Shown: positions 55,729-62,950 of the stretch, in pieces
How positions within the stretch are numbered: position 1 is the first letter of the stretch
How the letters are laid out: the number at the start of each line of letters is the position of its first letter
Assembly: GCF_024586915.1 (NCBI RefSeq)
Contig: NZ_JANBVS010000005.1
Coordinates: 186,001-250,000 of the forward strand
Reading direction: 5' to 3'
DNA: 64,000 nucleotides
Source: Bradyrhizobium sp. SRS-191
Lineage (GTDB): Bacteria; Pseudomonadota; Alphaproteobacteria; Rhizobiales; Xanthobacteraceae
The notes under the pieces: model-generated
What the model was told of the DNA's origin: nothing
Databases searched by the model: none
The model's input: the letters and a program-made list of their open reading frames with translations, nothing else
Translations under genes and position numbers: made by a program

Positions 55729-56582
55729 CGATCCTGAAATCCGCCGTCGACAAAGCAGCCGCGCAGCCAATCGATCACGACGCGGGCGGCCGGATCGCGC
55801 TTCAGATGCGGCTGCACAAGCAGCCAGACGTCGCGACGCCTGGGGAGTTGCGTCATTCGTAGCGAAGCATCGCCGAAGAGATCGCGGCAGGCGTGTTCGG
55901 GCAGCACAGCGACAGCCTGTCCGCCCCGCAACACCTCCGACATCACCCGCACATTGTCGGTGACGCAGCGCGCGGCGTCGACGAGCTTACGCTGCTTCAG
56001 GATCTGCTGCTCGGGGATCTCACCGAGCTCATCGGGATAGCCGCAGACAAAGCTCGGCACCACGCCGGCCGGCTCGATCAGATAGAGCCTGAGACTGCCG
56101 AGGCGCGTGATGGTGAAGTCGCCCTTCTCCGGCTTGCGCAGCCGGATCGCGAAATCAGCCTGCCAGCGCGAGAAGCTGACATTGCCGCTCGCGGTCAGAA
56201 GCTGCAGTTGGAGTGCCGGATGCGCGGCGAGCAGCTCCGCGATGCGCGGCGCCAGGACGCTCTCGGCGACGGCCGGCGTGGCAGCGATGCGAAAGCGGCC
56301 GCTCACGCCGGCCTGCGCGGCGCCGACACGCGCGAGTTCGGCCGCGTGATGCGCCATCGCCTCGACATGCGAGAGCACCGTCTCGCAGGCCGCCGTCGGC
56401 CGGCGCACCCCGTCGATCGCCTCGAACAGCCGCACGCCGAGCACGGCCTCGATCCGTGTCAGCCGCCGGCCGACCGTCGTCTCGTCGATCCGCAGCCGCT
56501 TTCCGGCCCCGGTATAGCTGCCGGCGTCACGCACGGCGGCGATGATGCGCAGATCGTCCCAGTTCAGATCGCTCGGGCTCAT
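55725..56582 (-). CDS. LysR-family transcriptional regulator
   Basis: A 285-residue LysR regulator. The helix-turn-helix reads LNWDDLRIIAAVRDAGSYTG and GAGKRLRIDETTVGRRLTRI, with the substrate-binding domain after about residue 90 (GRFRIAATPAVAE and on). ATG at 56582 gives the normal N-terminus. It is divergent from the isochorismatase gene, which it probably controls. The TAG stop lies in the terminal sequence of the adjacent repeat, so the last residues may derive from insertion of that element. Confidence 0.92.
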   Translation of the reverse strand: MSPSDLNWDDLRIIAAVRDAGSYTGAGKRLRIDETTVGRRLTRIEAVLGVRLFEAIDGVRRPTAACETVLSHVEAMAHHAAELARVGAAQAGVSGRFRIAATPAVAESVLAPRIAELLAAHPALQLQLLTASGNVSFSRWQADFAIRLRKPEKGDFTITRLGSLRLYLIEPAGVVPSFVCGYPDELGEIPEQQILKQRKLVDAARCVTDNVRVMSEVLRGGQAVAVLPEHACRDLFGDASLRMTQLPRRRDVWLLVQPHLKRDPAARVVIDWLRGCFVDGGFQDR

Positions 56583-56706
56583 GCCTGCCGCTAGCATGAC
56601 GCCGCAATGCCTGCAATCCTGCAGCCATCGGCTGCAAATCTCCTGCATTGATGCAGGCGGCTTCCCGGCTAGCATGACCGCGTCATTTCAATCGCAGGAC
56701 CTCGCC

Positions 56707-57303
56707 ATGACCACGCCCTCGACGCTGCTGCAGCTTGCCGGTGCCGACCTCAGCCTCCCCTCGCTCGCTCAGTCCAGCCTGGTGCTGATCGACATCCAGA
56801 ATGAGTATCGCAGCGGTCCGCTGGCGCTGCCGAACGTCGAGGCGGCGATCGCGCAGGCCGCCCGCCTGCTGGCCCGCGCGCGCGCCGCCGGCAGCGTCAT
56901 CATTCACGTCGCCCATCGCGGCAAGGAAGGCAGCCTGTTCGACCGGACCGCGCCGCGCGGCGCGATCGCCGACGCCGTGGCGCCGCTGCCGGGCGAGGCG
57001 ATCGTCGAAAAGACCCTGCCGAACGCCTTCGCCGGCACCGATCTGCAAGCGCGCCTGACTGCGGCCGGCCACAAGAACATCGTGCTCGCGGGCCTCATGA
57101 CCCACATGTGCGTGTCGTCGACCGCGCGTGCTGCGCTCGACCTCGGCTGGCGCGTCACCATCGATGCCGAGAGCTGCGCGACGCGCGACCTGCCCGACGG
57201 CAAGGGCGGCACATTGCAGGCCGCCATGATCCACGAGGTCGCGCTGGCCGAGCTGTCGGACCGCTTCGCGATCATCGCGCGCGATGGCGCGGCGCTCGTC
57301 TAG
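56707..57303 (+). CDS. Isochorismatase-family cysteine hydrolase
   Basis: A 198-residue cysteine hydrolase. The catalytic triad is Asp in SLVLIDIQNEYR, Lys in VEKTLPNAFAGT and Cys in LMTHMCVSSTARAAL; a cis-peptide lies before THM as expected. Members cleave vinyl ethers or amides such as isochorismate, nicotinamide or carbamoyl compounds. The substrate is unknown. ATG at 56707 has GGACCTCG nearby and matches family length. Its stop overlaps the lepB stop tail to tail. Confidence 0.92.
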   Translation: MTTPSTLLQLAGADLSLPSLAQSSLVLIDIQNEYRSGPLALPNVEAAIAQAARLLARARAAGSVIIHVAHRGKEGSLFDRTAPRGAIADAVAPLPGEAIVEKTLPNAFAGTDLQARLTAAGHKNIVLAGLMTHMCVSSTARAALDLGWRVTIDAESCATRDLPDGKGGTLQAAMIHEVALAELSDRFAIIARDGAALV

Positions 57304-58094
57304 CGGATCACGCTCCCGATCCGCTTGAAGCGAATGCCGCCGGACTGGTTCTCGTCATCGGCCGCGAGCGAGAAATAGATCATCGCGGCGCGGCCGATGA
57401 CGTTCTCGACCGGAATGAACCCAATCTGCGACAACGCGCGGCTGTCGGTGGAGTTGTCGCGGTTGTCGCCGAGCATGAAAAGATGCCCCGGCGGAACAAC
57501 GTAGACGTTGGTGTTGTCGAAATAGCCGTTATCGACGCAATCCAGCGTCTCGTAGCTCCGTCCGTCCGGCAGCGTCTCGCGCCAGCGCTTGACGCGCTCG
57601 TCCTCATCGTCGCCGCAGGCCTCGATTCCGATCAGATCCTCCAGCCGCTCGCGCGGCACGGCCGCGCCGTTGATGTGGAGCACCCCGCCCTTCATCTGAA
57701 TGCGATCGCCGGGCAGGCCGACGACGCGCTTGATGTAGACGGTGGCATTGTCCTTCGGCAGAACGAACGCGACCACGTCGCCCCGTGCCGGCGTCGCTCC
57801 CCAGATGCGAGCTGACGGCGGCAAGCCCGTCGGCCAGGGCAACGGCCAGGTGAAACGGCTGTAGCCATAGGAGTATTTGGACACGAAGAAGTCGTCGCCG
57901 ACCAGGATGGCCGGCTTCATCGAGCCCGACGGCGCATTGAACGGCTGATACAGGAAGTCGCGGATCAGCATCGGCGACGCCAGCAGCAGGCACAACGCCG
58001 CGAAACCGGCGATGAAGACGCCAAGAATCGCCCACCACGGCTCGCGCTTCGGCCTGATCTCTCCCGCATCCAAGCTCGTCACGATGTCCCTCAT
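57300..58094 (-). CDS. lepB: Signal peptidase I
   Basis: A 264-residue signal peptidase I that removes signal peptides at the outer face of the inner membrane. One N-terminal membrane segment (AILGVFIAGFAALCLLLASP) precedes the catalytic Ser58 in NAPSGSMKPAI and the general base Lys122 in TVYIKRVVGLPGDR. The box E segment GHLFMLGDNRDNSTDSR is complete. Relative to many alphaproteobacterial enzymes it has an insert with ACGDDEDERVKRW, containing a Cys that may pair with the Cys in ETLDCVDNG. It is probably not the main copy, which usually sits with rnc and era. Confidence 0.93.
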   Translation of the reverse strand: MRDIVTSLDAGEIRPKREPWWAILGVFIAGFAALCLLLASPMLIRDFLYQPFNAPSGSMKPAILVGDDFFVSKYSYGYSRFTWPLPWPTGLPPSARIWGATPARGDVVAFVLPKDNATVYIKRVVGLPGDRIQMKGGVLHINGAAVPRERLEDLIGIEACGDDEDERVKRWRETLPDGRSYETLDCVDNGYFDNTNVYVVPPGHLFMLGDNRDNSTDSRALSQIGFIPVENVIGRAAMIYFSLAADDENQSGGIRFKRIGSVIR

Positions 58095-58154
58095 GCGATC
58101 GCGCCGCAAGGATGACCGAACCCCGCGCCGCACGCAATGACCTGCGCCCCGTGA

Positions 58155-59498
58155 TCAGCGCTTCCGCCGCCACGGCGCGTCGTCCTCCCAACCGCCGGCC
58201 ATGATCGAGCCGTAGGGGATCACCTCGTCGATGACCTCGCCGAGTCCGAAGCGTGCGATCTGCGCCCGCACCGAGGCCGCGTTCTTGTAGGCCTGCGGCA
58301 GCTCCGACAGATCGGGCTTGCCGCAATAGAACCGCGCATCGATGCCCTCGGGAAGGTTGGGGCGATGTTCACGCAAGAACGCCTTGCGGCCGAGATTGCG
58401 GCCGGCGCCATGCGGCGCGAAGCCGAGGGCGTCCTTGTTGTCCCGATGCCTGATGATCAGCACCGGCTCGGCCATGTTGAGCGGCACGATGGTGCGGCCG
58501 TCATCATCGGCCGAGAAGCCGGACCAGTTCGGCGTTGCGCCCTTGCCGTGATAGTACAGGCCATCGCTCTTCTGGAAGACGAAATTGTGCTCGTTCCAGA
58601 AGCGGTCGGCGACGGCGTTGCCGAGCTTGGCCGCCGTGAGATCGTGGATCGCGTGGTGGTTGGCCCGCGTCCACAATCGCGCCACCTGCAGCGCCTCCCA
58701 ATAAGCGCGACCGTCGTCGCTCGACGCCTTGATCCAGGCGCTGTGCTCCGGGACCTTCGGCGCGTGGATCGCGGTGTGCTTGCGCGCGGCCGCCATGCCG
58801 CGCTTGTAGAGCTGCGCGCCGAAGCCGCGCGAGCCGTGATGCGTCACCAGCGCCGCCTGCCCGGTCGATTTGAGATGGCCGACGAAGGCAAAGTGATTGC
58901 CGTCGCCCTGGGTGGCGAAATGGCCCACGGCGAAGCGCTCCAGCCCCTTCAGGAACGGGTTGGTATCGAAGCCCTGCATCACCTCGTCCGGCGGCTGGTG
59001 CAGCCGGTCGCGCCCGCCGGGACCGAAATGGGTCACGGCGTGCACGGCATCGAGGATGCGCTTGGGATCGTCCTTGCGTGCGAAGACGGTCACCGCGACC
59101 GAACAGCAGATGTCCGACGAATGGAAGCCGGGATGGATGGCGTCCTCGCAGGCCACCACGCCGCCGACCGGAATGGTGCCGAGCGCCGTTCCCGAGGGAC
59201 AGGCATCGGGCATGACAGCGCCGGCCACGATGGTCGGCACCCGCATCAGCGCATCCATGTGCTGCGCCACCGCCGCGACGTTGGCGCGCTCTAGTTCGTT
59301 CTCGGCCTCAATCAGCAGCGCGAACGGCACGCCATTGGTGCGCATCAGCGCCTCCGCCGGCTGCAGCGCCTGCAGCGCGACGAAGATCGCATCGTCATCG
59401 GCGCCGTTGGCGCGCATCGCGTTGGCCGTCGCCAGCCCGTCCTTGAACCAGCGGCCCGGCTTGAAGCCCCAGGCGATCAAAGTGTGTCCGTCGATCAT
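58155..59498 (-). CDS. RtcB-family RNA ligase, second type
   Basis: A 447-residue RtcB-family protein, clearly different from the RtcB at 60900-62240. Conserved active-site parts are visible: IHPGFHSSDICCSVAV with the metal-binding Cys, GDGNHFAFVGHL, ALVTHHGSRGFGAQLYKRG, and the guanylylated histidine motif in GFAPHGAGRNLGRKAF. RtcB joins 2',3'-cyclic phosphate (3'-phosphate) and 5'-OH RNA ends using GTP and manganese. Its position after two oxygenases and the other RtcB on the same strand suggests a shared function. Confidence 0.85.
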   Translation of the reverse strand: MIDGHTLIAWGFKPGRWFKDGLATANAMRANGADDDAIFVALQALQPAEALMRTNGVPFALLIEAENELERANVAAVAQHMDALMRVPTIVAGAVMPDACPSGTALGTIPVGGVVACEDAIHPGFHSSDICCSVAVTVFARKDDPKRILDAVHAVTHFGPGGRDRLHQPPDEVMQGFDTNPFLKGLERFAVGHFATQGDGNHFAFVGHLKSTGQAALVTHHGSRGFGAQLYKRGMAAARKHTAIHAPKVPEHSAWIKASSDDGRAYWEALQVARLWTRANHHAIHDLTAAKLGNAVADRFWNEHNFVFQKSDGLYYHGKGATPNWSGFSADDDGRTIVPLNMAEPVLIIRHRDNKDALGFAPHGAGRNLGRKAFLREHRPNLPEGIDARFYCGKPDLSELPQAYKNAASVRAQIARFGLGEVIDEVIPYGSIMAGGWEDDAPWRRKR

Positions 59499-59583
59499 GG
59501 CAGGTCTCGTGTCCAGTCAGATCCGTTTGTTGCCGCACGCGGCGCCTGCGTTCATCGCCGCAACCCTTGCCTCCCTCTCCGCC

Positions 59584-59613
59584 GTCATTCCGGGGCACGC
59601 GCCCCGGAATGAC
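59584..59613. repeat. GTCATTCCGGGGC perfect hairpin
   Basis: GTCATTCCGGGGC, a four-base loop, then GCCCCGGAATGAC: a perfect 13-base inverted pair between the oxygenase gene and the second rtcB gene. It may block read-through or stabilise the upstream message. Confidence 0.88.
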
Positions 59614-59632
59614 GTGCGGAGAGCGTGCCGCC

Positions 59633-60217
59633 TTACGTCATGCGCCGATACATCACGTCCGTGCGCAGCACGTATTTGCGCCCCTTGGTCACCCGATCCC
59701 CCCGATGCATGATCGGGTGATAGAACAAGAGCGCCATCCCCTGCACCGGCGTGATCTGGAAGGGATCACCGACGGCAGCTCCTCCGTAGCCATCCCTGAA
59801 CGACGTCGCCCCGCCTTCGAAGTCGTCATTGAGATAGACCATGAACGTAAAGTAGCTTCGCTCGCCATTCTCGCGTTCGAAGTATCCGTCCAGATGCCAG
59901 TCGAATGTCTGCCCGACGTCGTAACGATAGAGGCGCAGCCGCTCGTTCAGTCTGCACGGGGTCCATTTCTTCAGGAAACGCGGCGCCAGATGATCGGACA
60001 GCCGATCATAGAGCGCAAGTGCGCGCGCCTGGTCATCGACCATCACGCGCTCGTTGTTGCGGACATCCTTCATCATGACCATCCCGTCCAGCGTCGAGAT
60101 CGGCGCCTCGGCAAATCCGATGGTCTCGCCGAGCCGGACATAATCGGCGCACTCGTCAGCCGACAGGAAGCCGGAGATCGTGCCGACGTTCTTCGCTCTC
60201 CACCTGATCTCGCTCAT
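59633..60217 (-). CDS. 2OG-Fe(II) dioxygenase (prolyl 4-hydroxylase-like), copy 2
   Basis: A 194-residue double-stranded beta-helix oxygenase. The iron-binding HxD is in TFDWHLDGYFERENG, the distal His in YHPIMHRGDRV and the 2-oxoglutarate-binding Arg/Lys in GRKYVLRTDVMYRR. FMVYLNDDFEGGATSF is the core strand signature. The closest relatives hydroxylate proline or similar residues in proteins or peptides. It is a paralogue of the preceding gene (both share RNN, RLYRYDVGQ and YLND). No signal peptide. It lies between the other oxygenase and the second rtcB. Confidence 0.9.
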   Translation of the reverse strand: MSEIRWRAKNVGTISGFLSADECADYVRLGETIGFAEAPISTLDGMVMMKDVRNNERVMVDDQARALALYDRLSDHLAPRFLKKWTPCRLNERLRLYRYDVGQTFDWHLDGYFERENGERSYFTFMVYLNDDFEGGATSFRDGYGGAAVGDPFQITPVQGMALLFYHPIMHRGDRVTKGRKYVLRTDVMYRRMT

Positions 60218-60248
60218 GTGACACTCCCACTCTCCAGGTCAGTCGTTC

Positions 60249-60821
60249 CTACGTCGTCCGCTGATACATCACGTCCGTGCGCAGCACGTATTTGCGGCCG
60301 TGCGTCACCGGATCACCGCGATGCATGATCGGGTGATGGAACAGCAGCGCCATGCCCTGCTCGGGCGTGATGCGCAGCGGGCCATCCGGCATCAGGCCCG
60401 TGTCGTCGCAAAACGAAGTTCCGCCGCCTTCAAAGCCGTCGTTCAGATAGACCATGAACGTCAGCTGGCTGCGCTCGCCATTGTCGCGCTCGAAATGACC
60501 GTCGCGATGCCATTCGAACTTCTGGCCGACGTCGTAGCGATACAGCCGCAGCCGCTCGTTCAGCCCGACCGGAGTCCAGCGGTGCTGGAAGGACGGTGCG
60601 AGATGATGAGCGAGCCGATCGTACAAGGCTTGCGCACGTTCGGGATCGTCGAGGAGGACGCGATCGTTGTTGCGATAATCCTTGACGCCACGCGGCGCAA
60701 ACAATGTCGCCTCCTCGAACCCCATCTGCTCACCCAAGCGAATGTAGTCATCGCACTCCGCTACGGAGAGGAAGCCCGAGATCGTCTCGATGTTGTCGGC
60801 GTGCCAGCTCAATTCGGTCAT
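60249..60821 (-). CDS. 2OG-Fe(II) dioxygenase (prolyl 4-hydroxylase-like), copy 1
   Basis: A 190-residue paralogue of the previous entry. The metal site is KFEWHRDGHFERDNG and HHPIMHRGDPV, and the 2OG-binding segment HGRKYVLRTDVMYQR. FMVYLNDGFEGGGTSF is conserved. Differences from copy 2 cluster in the early part (FEEATLFAPRGVKDYRNN versus FAEAPISTLDGMVMMKD) and around CDDTGLMPDGP, loops that in this fold help choose the substrate. The 31-base gap to copy 2 and the 78-base gap from rtcB suggest one transcript. Confidence 0.9.
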   Translation of the reverse strand: MTELSWHADNIETISGFLSVAECDDYIRLGEQMGFEEATLFAPRGVKDYRNNDRVLLDDPERAQALYDRLAHHLAPSFQHRWTPVGLNERLRLYRYDVGQKFEWHRDGHFERDNGERSQLTFMVYLNDGFEGGGTSFCDDTGLMPDGPLRITPEQGMALLFHHPIMHRGDPVTHGRKYVLRTDVMYQRTT

Positions 60822-60899
60822 GATCCGATCCTCCGGGAGGTGACGGGCCGCTCGTGAGCGGCCCGTGATGTCTCAATGCAGTTTCAAGCGAATGCCCGC

Positions 60900-62240
60900 T
60901 CAATCCTTGAACGGATCGAACTCGCCCTCGCCGGCCATCACCACGGCGAACGGCCGCAAGCTGTGCACGACCTTCACCGAGCCGGCGTGCTCGGCGAGCA
61001 CCTCGGGCAGACGGCGATAGGCCATCGGGCTCTCGTCGAGGTCGGCGCCGATCAGGGTGACGCCGCGGCTCTGCAGCCATGCGTCCATCTCGACCCGCGT
61101 GAAGCGGCGCTTGGCCTCGCGACGGCCGAACAGCCGCCCCGCGCCGTGCACCGTCGAGTACAGCGAGGCCTTGGCCTCCTCCGACTCGACGCCCTCGAGG
61201 ATGACGGCATCGTCGCCCATCGAGCCGCCGACGAAGCCGCGCTGGCCCGGAAAGGCCGGCGTGGCGCCCTTGCGCACGACCCACAGGTCACGCCCGTCGT
61301 GGGTCTCACGCCAGGCGTAGTTGTGATGGTTGTGCACGCTATCGGTGACCGCGCCGCCGATGATCCGGCGCACGCGCTCCACCACCCACTCGCGGCCCGC
61401 ATAGGCATAGCGCCCGGCGAGCTGCATCGCGGCGATGTAGCGCTGCCCGACCTCCGAGTCCTCGTCGACCACGGCGGGCGGCACGTTCATGCCGTCCTTG
61501 CCGCCGGCCGCCTTGAGATAACGCGTCGCCGAGGTATGGCCGAGACCACGGCTGCCGAAATGCACCCCGATCCAGACGAAGCCGTCCTCGTCGCGCATCA
61601 GATCGACATAGTGGTTGCCCGACCCCACCGTGCCGAGCTGTCCGACCGCCTTCTGCCGGTACGCGTCCATGTCGGACTCCCGCCACGCGTCGGCGTCATC
61701 GAACAGCTCGTGCTCGACACGCTCGGCATTCTTGCGGCCGACGCCGAACGAGATCACCTTCGACACGTCCTTGACGATCGTACCGACCTTGTCGGCGATC
61801 GCAGCGAACTGCGTGTCGAGCCGCACCGCCATGTTGCCGCAGCCGATGTCGAAGCCGACACCGGAGATGCTGATCTGCTTCTCATAGGCGATCACGCCGC
61901 CGACCGGCTGGGCATAGCCGAGATGGCCGTCGGCGCAGATCACGCCCGCCACGGCGTTGCCCACGCTCATGCAGTTGCGCATCTGCGCGATCGTCGCATC
62001 CTCGTGAGTTCCGAACACCTTCAGCGGGCTGTTCTGGTACTGCGCCGCCTGCGGCCGGCTCGCCACGGTGTCGGCCAGCGCCTCCGCTTCGCGCGCGAGC
62101 TGCTCCTTGCGAGCGGCGTCGCGGAACGTGCACCACAACGGCATCGAGCGCTGTCCGGGCCGCTCGACCCGCGCATCCGGATCGAGCCCGGATTCGATAG
62201 CCAGCTTTCGCGCACGGTCTTTGTAGGGATCGGCTCGCAT
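60900..62240 (-). CDS. rtcB: RtcB RNA ligase
   Basis: A 446-residue RtcB. All main active-site segments are present: ISGVGFDIGCGNMAVRL with the Mn-binding Cys, TVGSGNHYVDLM, IGVHFGSRGLGHTSA, HNHHNYAWRE, KGATPAFPG, GGSMGDDAV and TVHGAGRLFGRREA, with the His that carries GMP. The enzyme ligates cyclic or 3'-phosphate ends to 5'-OH ends in tRNA and in damaged RNA. ATG at 62240 has GAGGAGG six bases upstream. It is the first gene of a four-gene series; no rtcA or rtcR was seen. Confidence 0.93.
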   Translation of the reverse strand: MRADPYKDRARKLAIESGLDPDARVERPGQRSMPLWCTFRDAARKEQLAREAEALADTVASRPQAAQYQNSPLKVFGTHEDATIAQMRNCMSVGNAVAGVICADGHLGYAQPVGGVIAYEKQISISGVGFDIGCGNMAVRLDTQFAAIADKVGTIVKDVSKVISFGVGRKNAERVEHELFDDADAWRESDMDAYRQKAVGQLGTVGSGNHYVDLMRDEDGFVWIGVHFGSRGLGHTSATRYLKAAGGKDGMNVPPAVVDEDSEVGQRYIAAMQLAGRYAYAGREWVVERVRRIIGGAVTDSVHNHHNYAWRETHDGRDLWVVRKGATPAFPGQRGFVGGSMGDDAVILEGVESEEAKASLYSTVHGAGRLFGRREAKRRFTRVEMDAWLQSRGVTLIGADLDESPMAYRRLPEVLAEHAGSVKVVHSLRPFAVVMAGEGEFDPFKD

Positions 62241-62443
62241 CGGATCCTCCTCTCTTGCTCGCATGCAGGACACGGAGCAGCCACACGGCGTCTCCATGGT
62301 CGACGTTCGCGCGAATGGTCGCGCGAGCGGATGGTGCAGGCCAGGAGGTGGATCTGAGTTGAGGGGCTCTCCGCAACGGGAGCCCGGGCTCGGGAAGATC
62401 GTCGCTCTGGCCGGAACGGCAGAGGGACGATCCCGCTGCCGCG

Positions 62444-62575
62444 TTAGGCTATCAGTCTGGTATTGACGGGTAGCGCGTTGGCTGCGGAGACCGCCGGCAC
62501 GCGCAGGACGAGCTCACGGCGCCGCGATTGCGGCAGCGCGCTGTCCTTGATGTGGCGTGGCGTCGGATACGACAT
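62444..62575 (-). CDS. Possible small protein upstream of rtcB
   Basis: A 43-codon frame, MSYPTPRHIKDSALPQSRRR and on, with GAGAGA about four bases before the ATG. It is basic and lacks recognisable motifs. It lies on the rtcB strand, about 200 bases ahead, and might be a leader peptide or chance frame. Apart from this, 62241-62727 shows no feature I can support. Confidence 0.25.
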   Translation of the reverse strand: MSYPTPRHIKDSALPQSRRRELVLRVPAVSAANALPVNTRLIA

Positions 62576-62727
62576 GGGTCTCTCGCTGCGGATCATCCGC
62601 ATGTAAGTTGGCGCGTGCAGATACAGGGGGTTTTTGGATTTGTAAAGTGACGGCGCGAGACAATCGCTCGAATTCGTCACGATGCGGCTTAGATCGAACT
62701 CATCACTCGGACTCATACTCCCGAGCC

Positions 62728-62862
62728 GTAGGGTGGGCAAAGGCACAGCCGCTCTCTGTCCACGATCGAGACCGCAAAGGCGCCGTGCCCATCGTCTTGC
62801 CGCGCAATCTGCGCCCCGATGGTGGGCACGCGCCGCCGTTGGCGTCGCTTTGCCCACCCTAC
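62728..62862. repeat. GTAGGGTGGGCAAA palindromic repeat, copy 9
   Basis: The outer arms are GTAGGGTGGGCAAAGG and GCTTTGCCCACCCTAC. The inner pair GTGCCCATC and GGTGGGCAC has one change. It lies ahead of the rtcB cluster and behind the SPFH gene. Confidence 0.87.
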
Positions 62863-62901
62863 GCACCTACGCCCTTCGATTCGACCTAATACAAACAAAC
62901 G

Positions 62902-62925
62902 AAAGGCCGCCCGTGGGCGGCCTTT
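62902..62925 (-). terminator. Rho-independent terminator of the SPFH gene
   Basis: AAAGGCCGCCC and GGGCGGCCTTT form an 11-base stem with a two-base centre, 25 bases after the stop at 62951. On the minus strand it is followed by TTTCGTTTGTTTG. Confidence 0.8.
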
Positions 62926-62950
62926 CTCATTAGTCGTACGGCTCTGCAGC

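Noticed and set aside
60876..62357. 493-codon forward frame opposite rtcB
   Set aside because: Low-complexity, Ala/Arg/His-rich frame with no family signature, while the other strand encodes an unmistakable RtcB.
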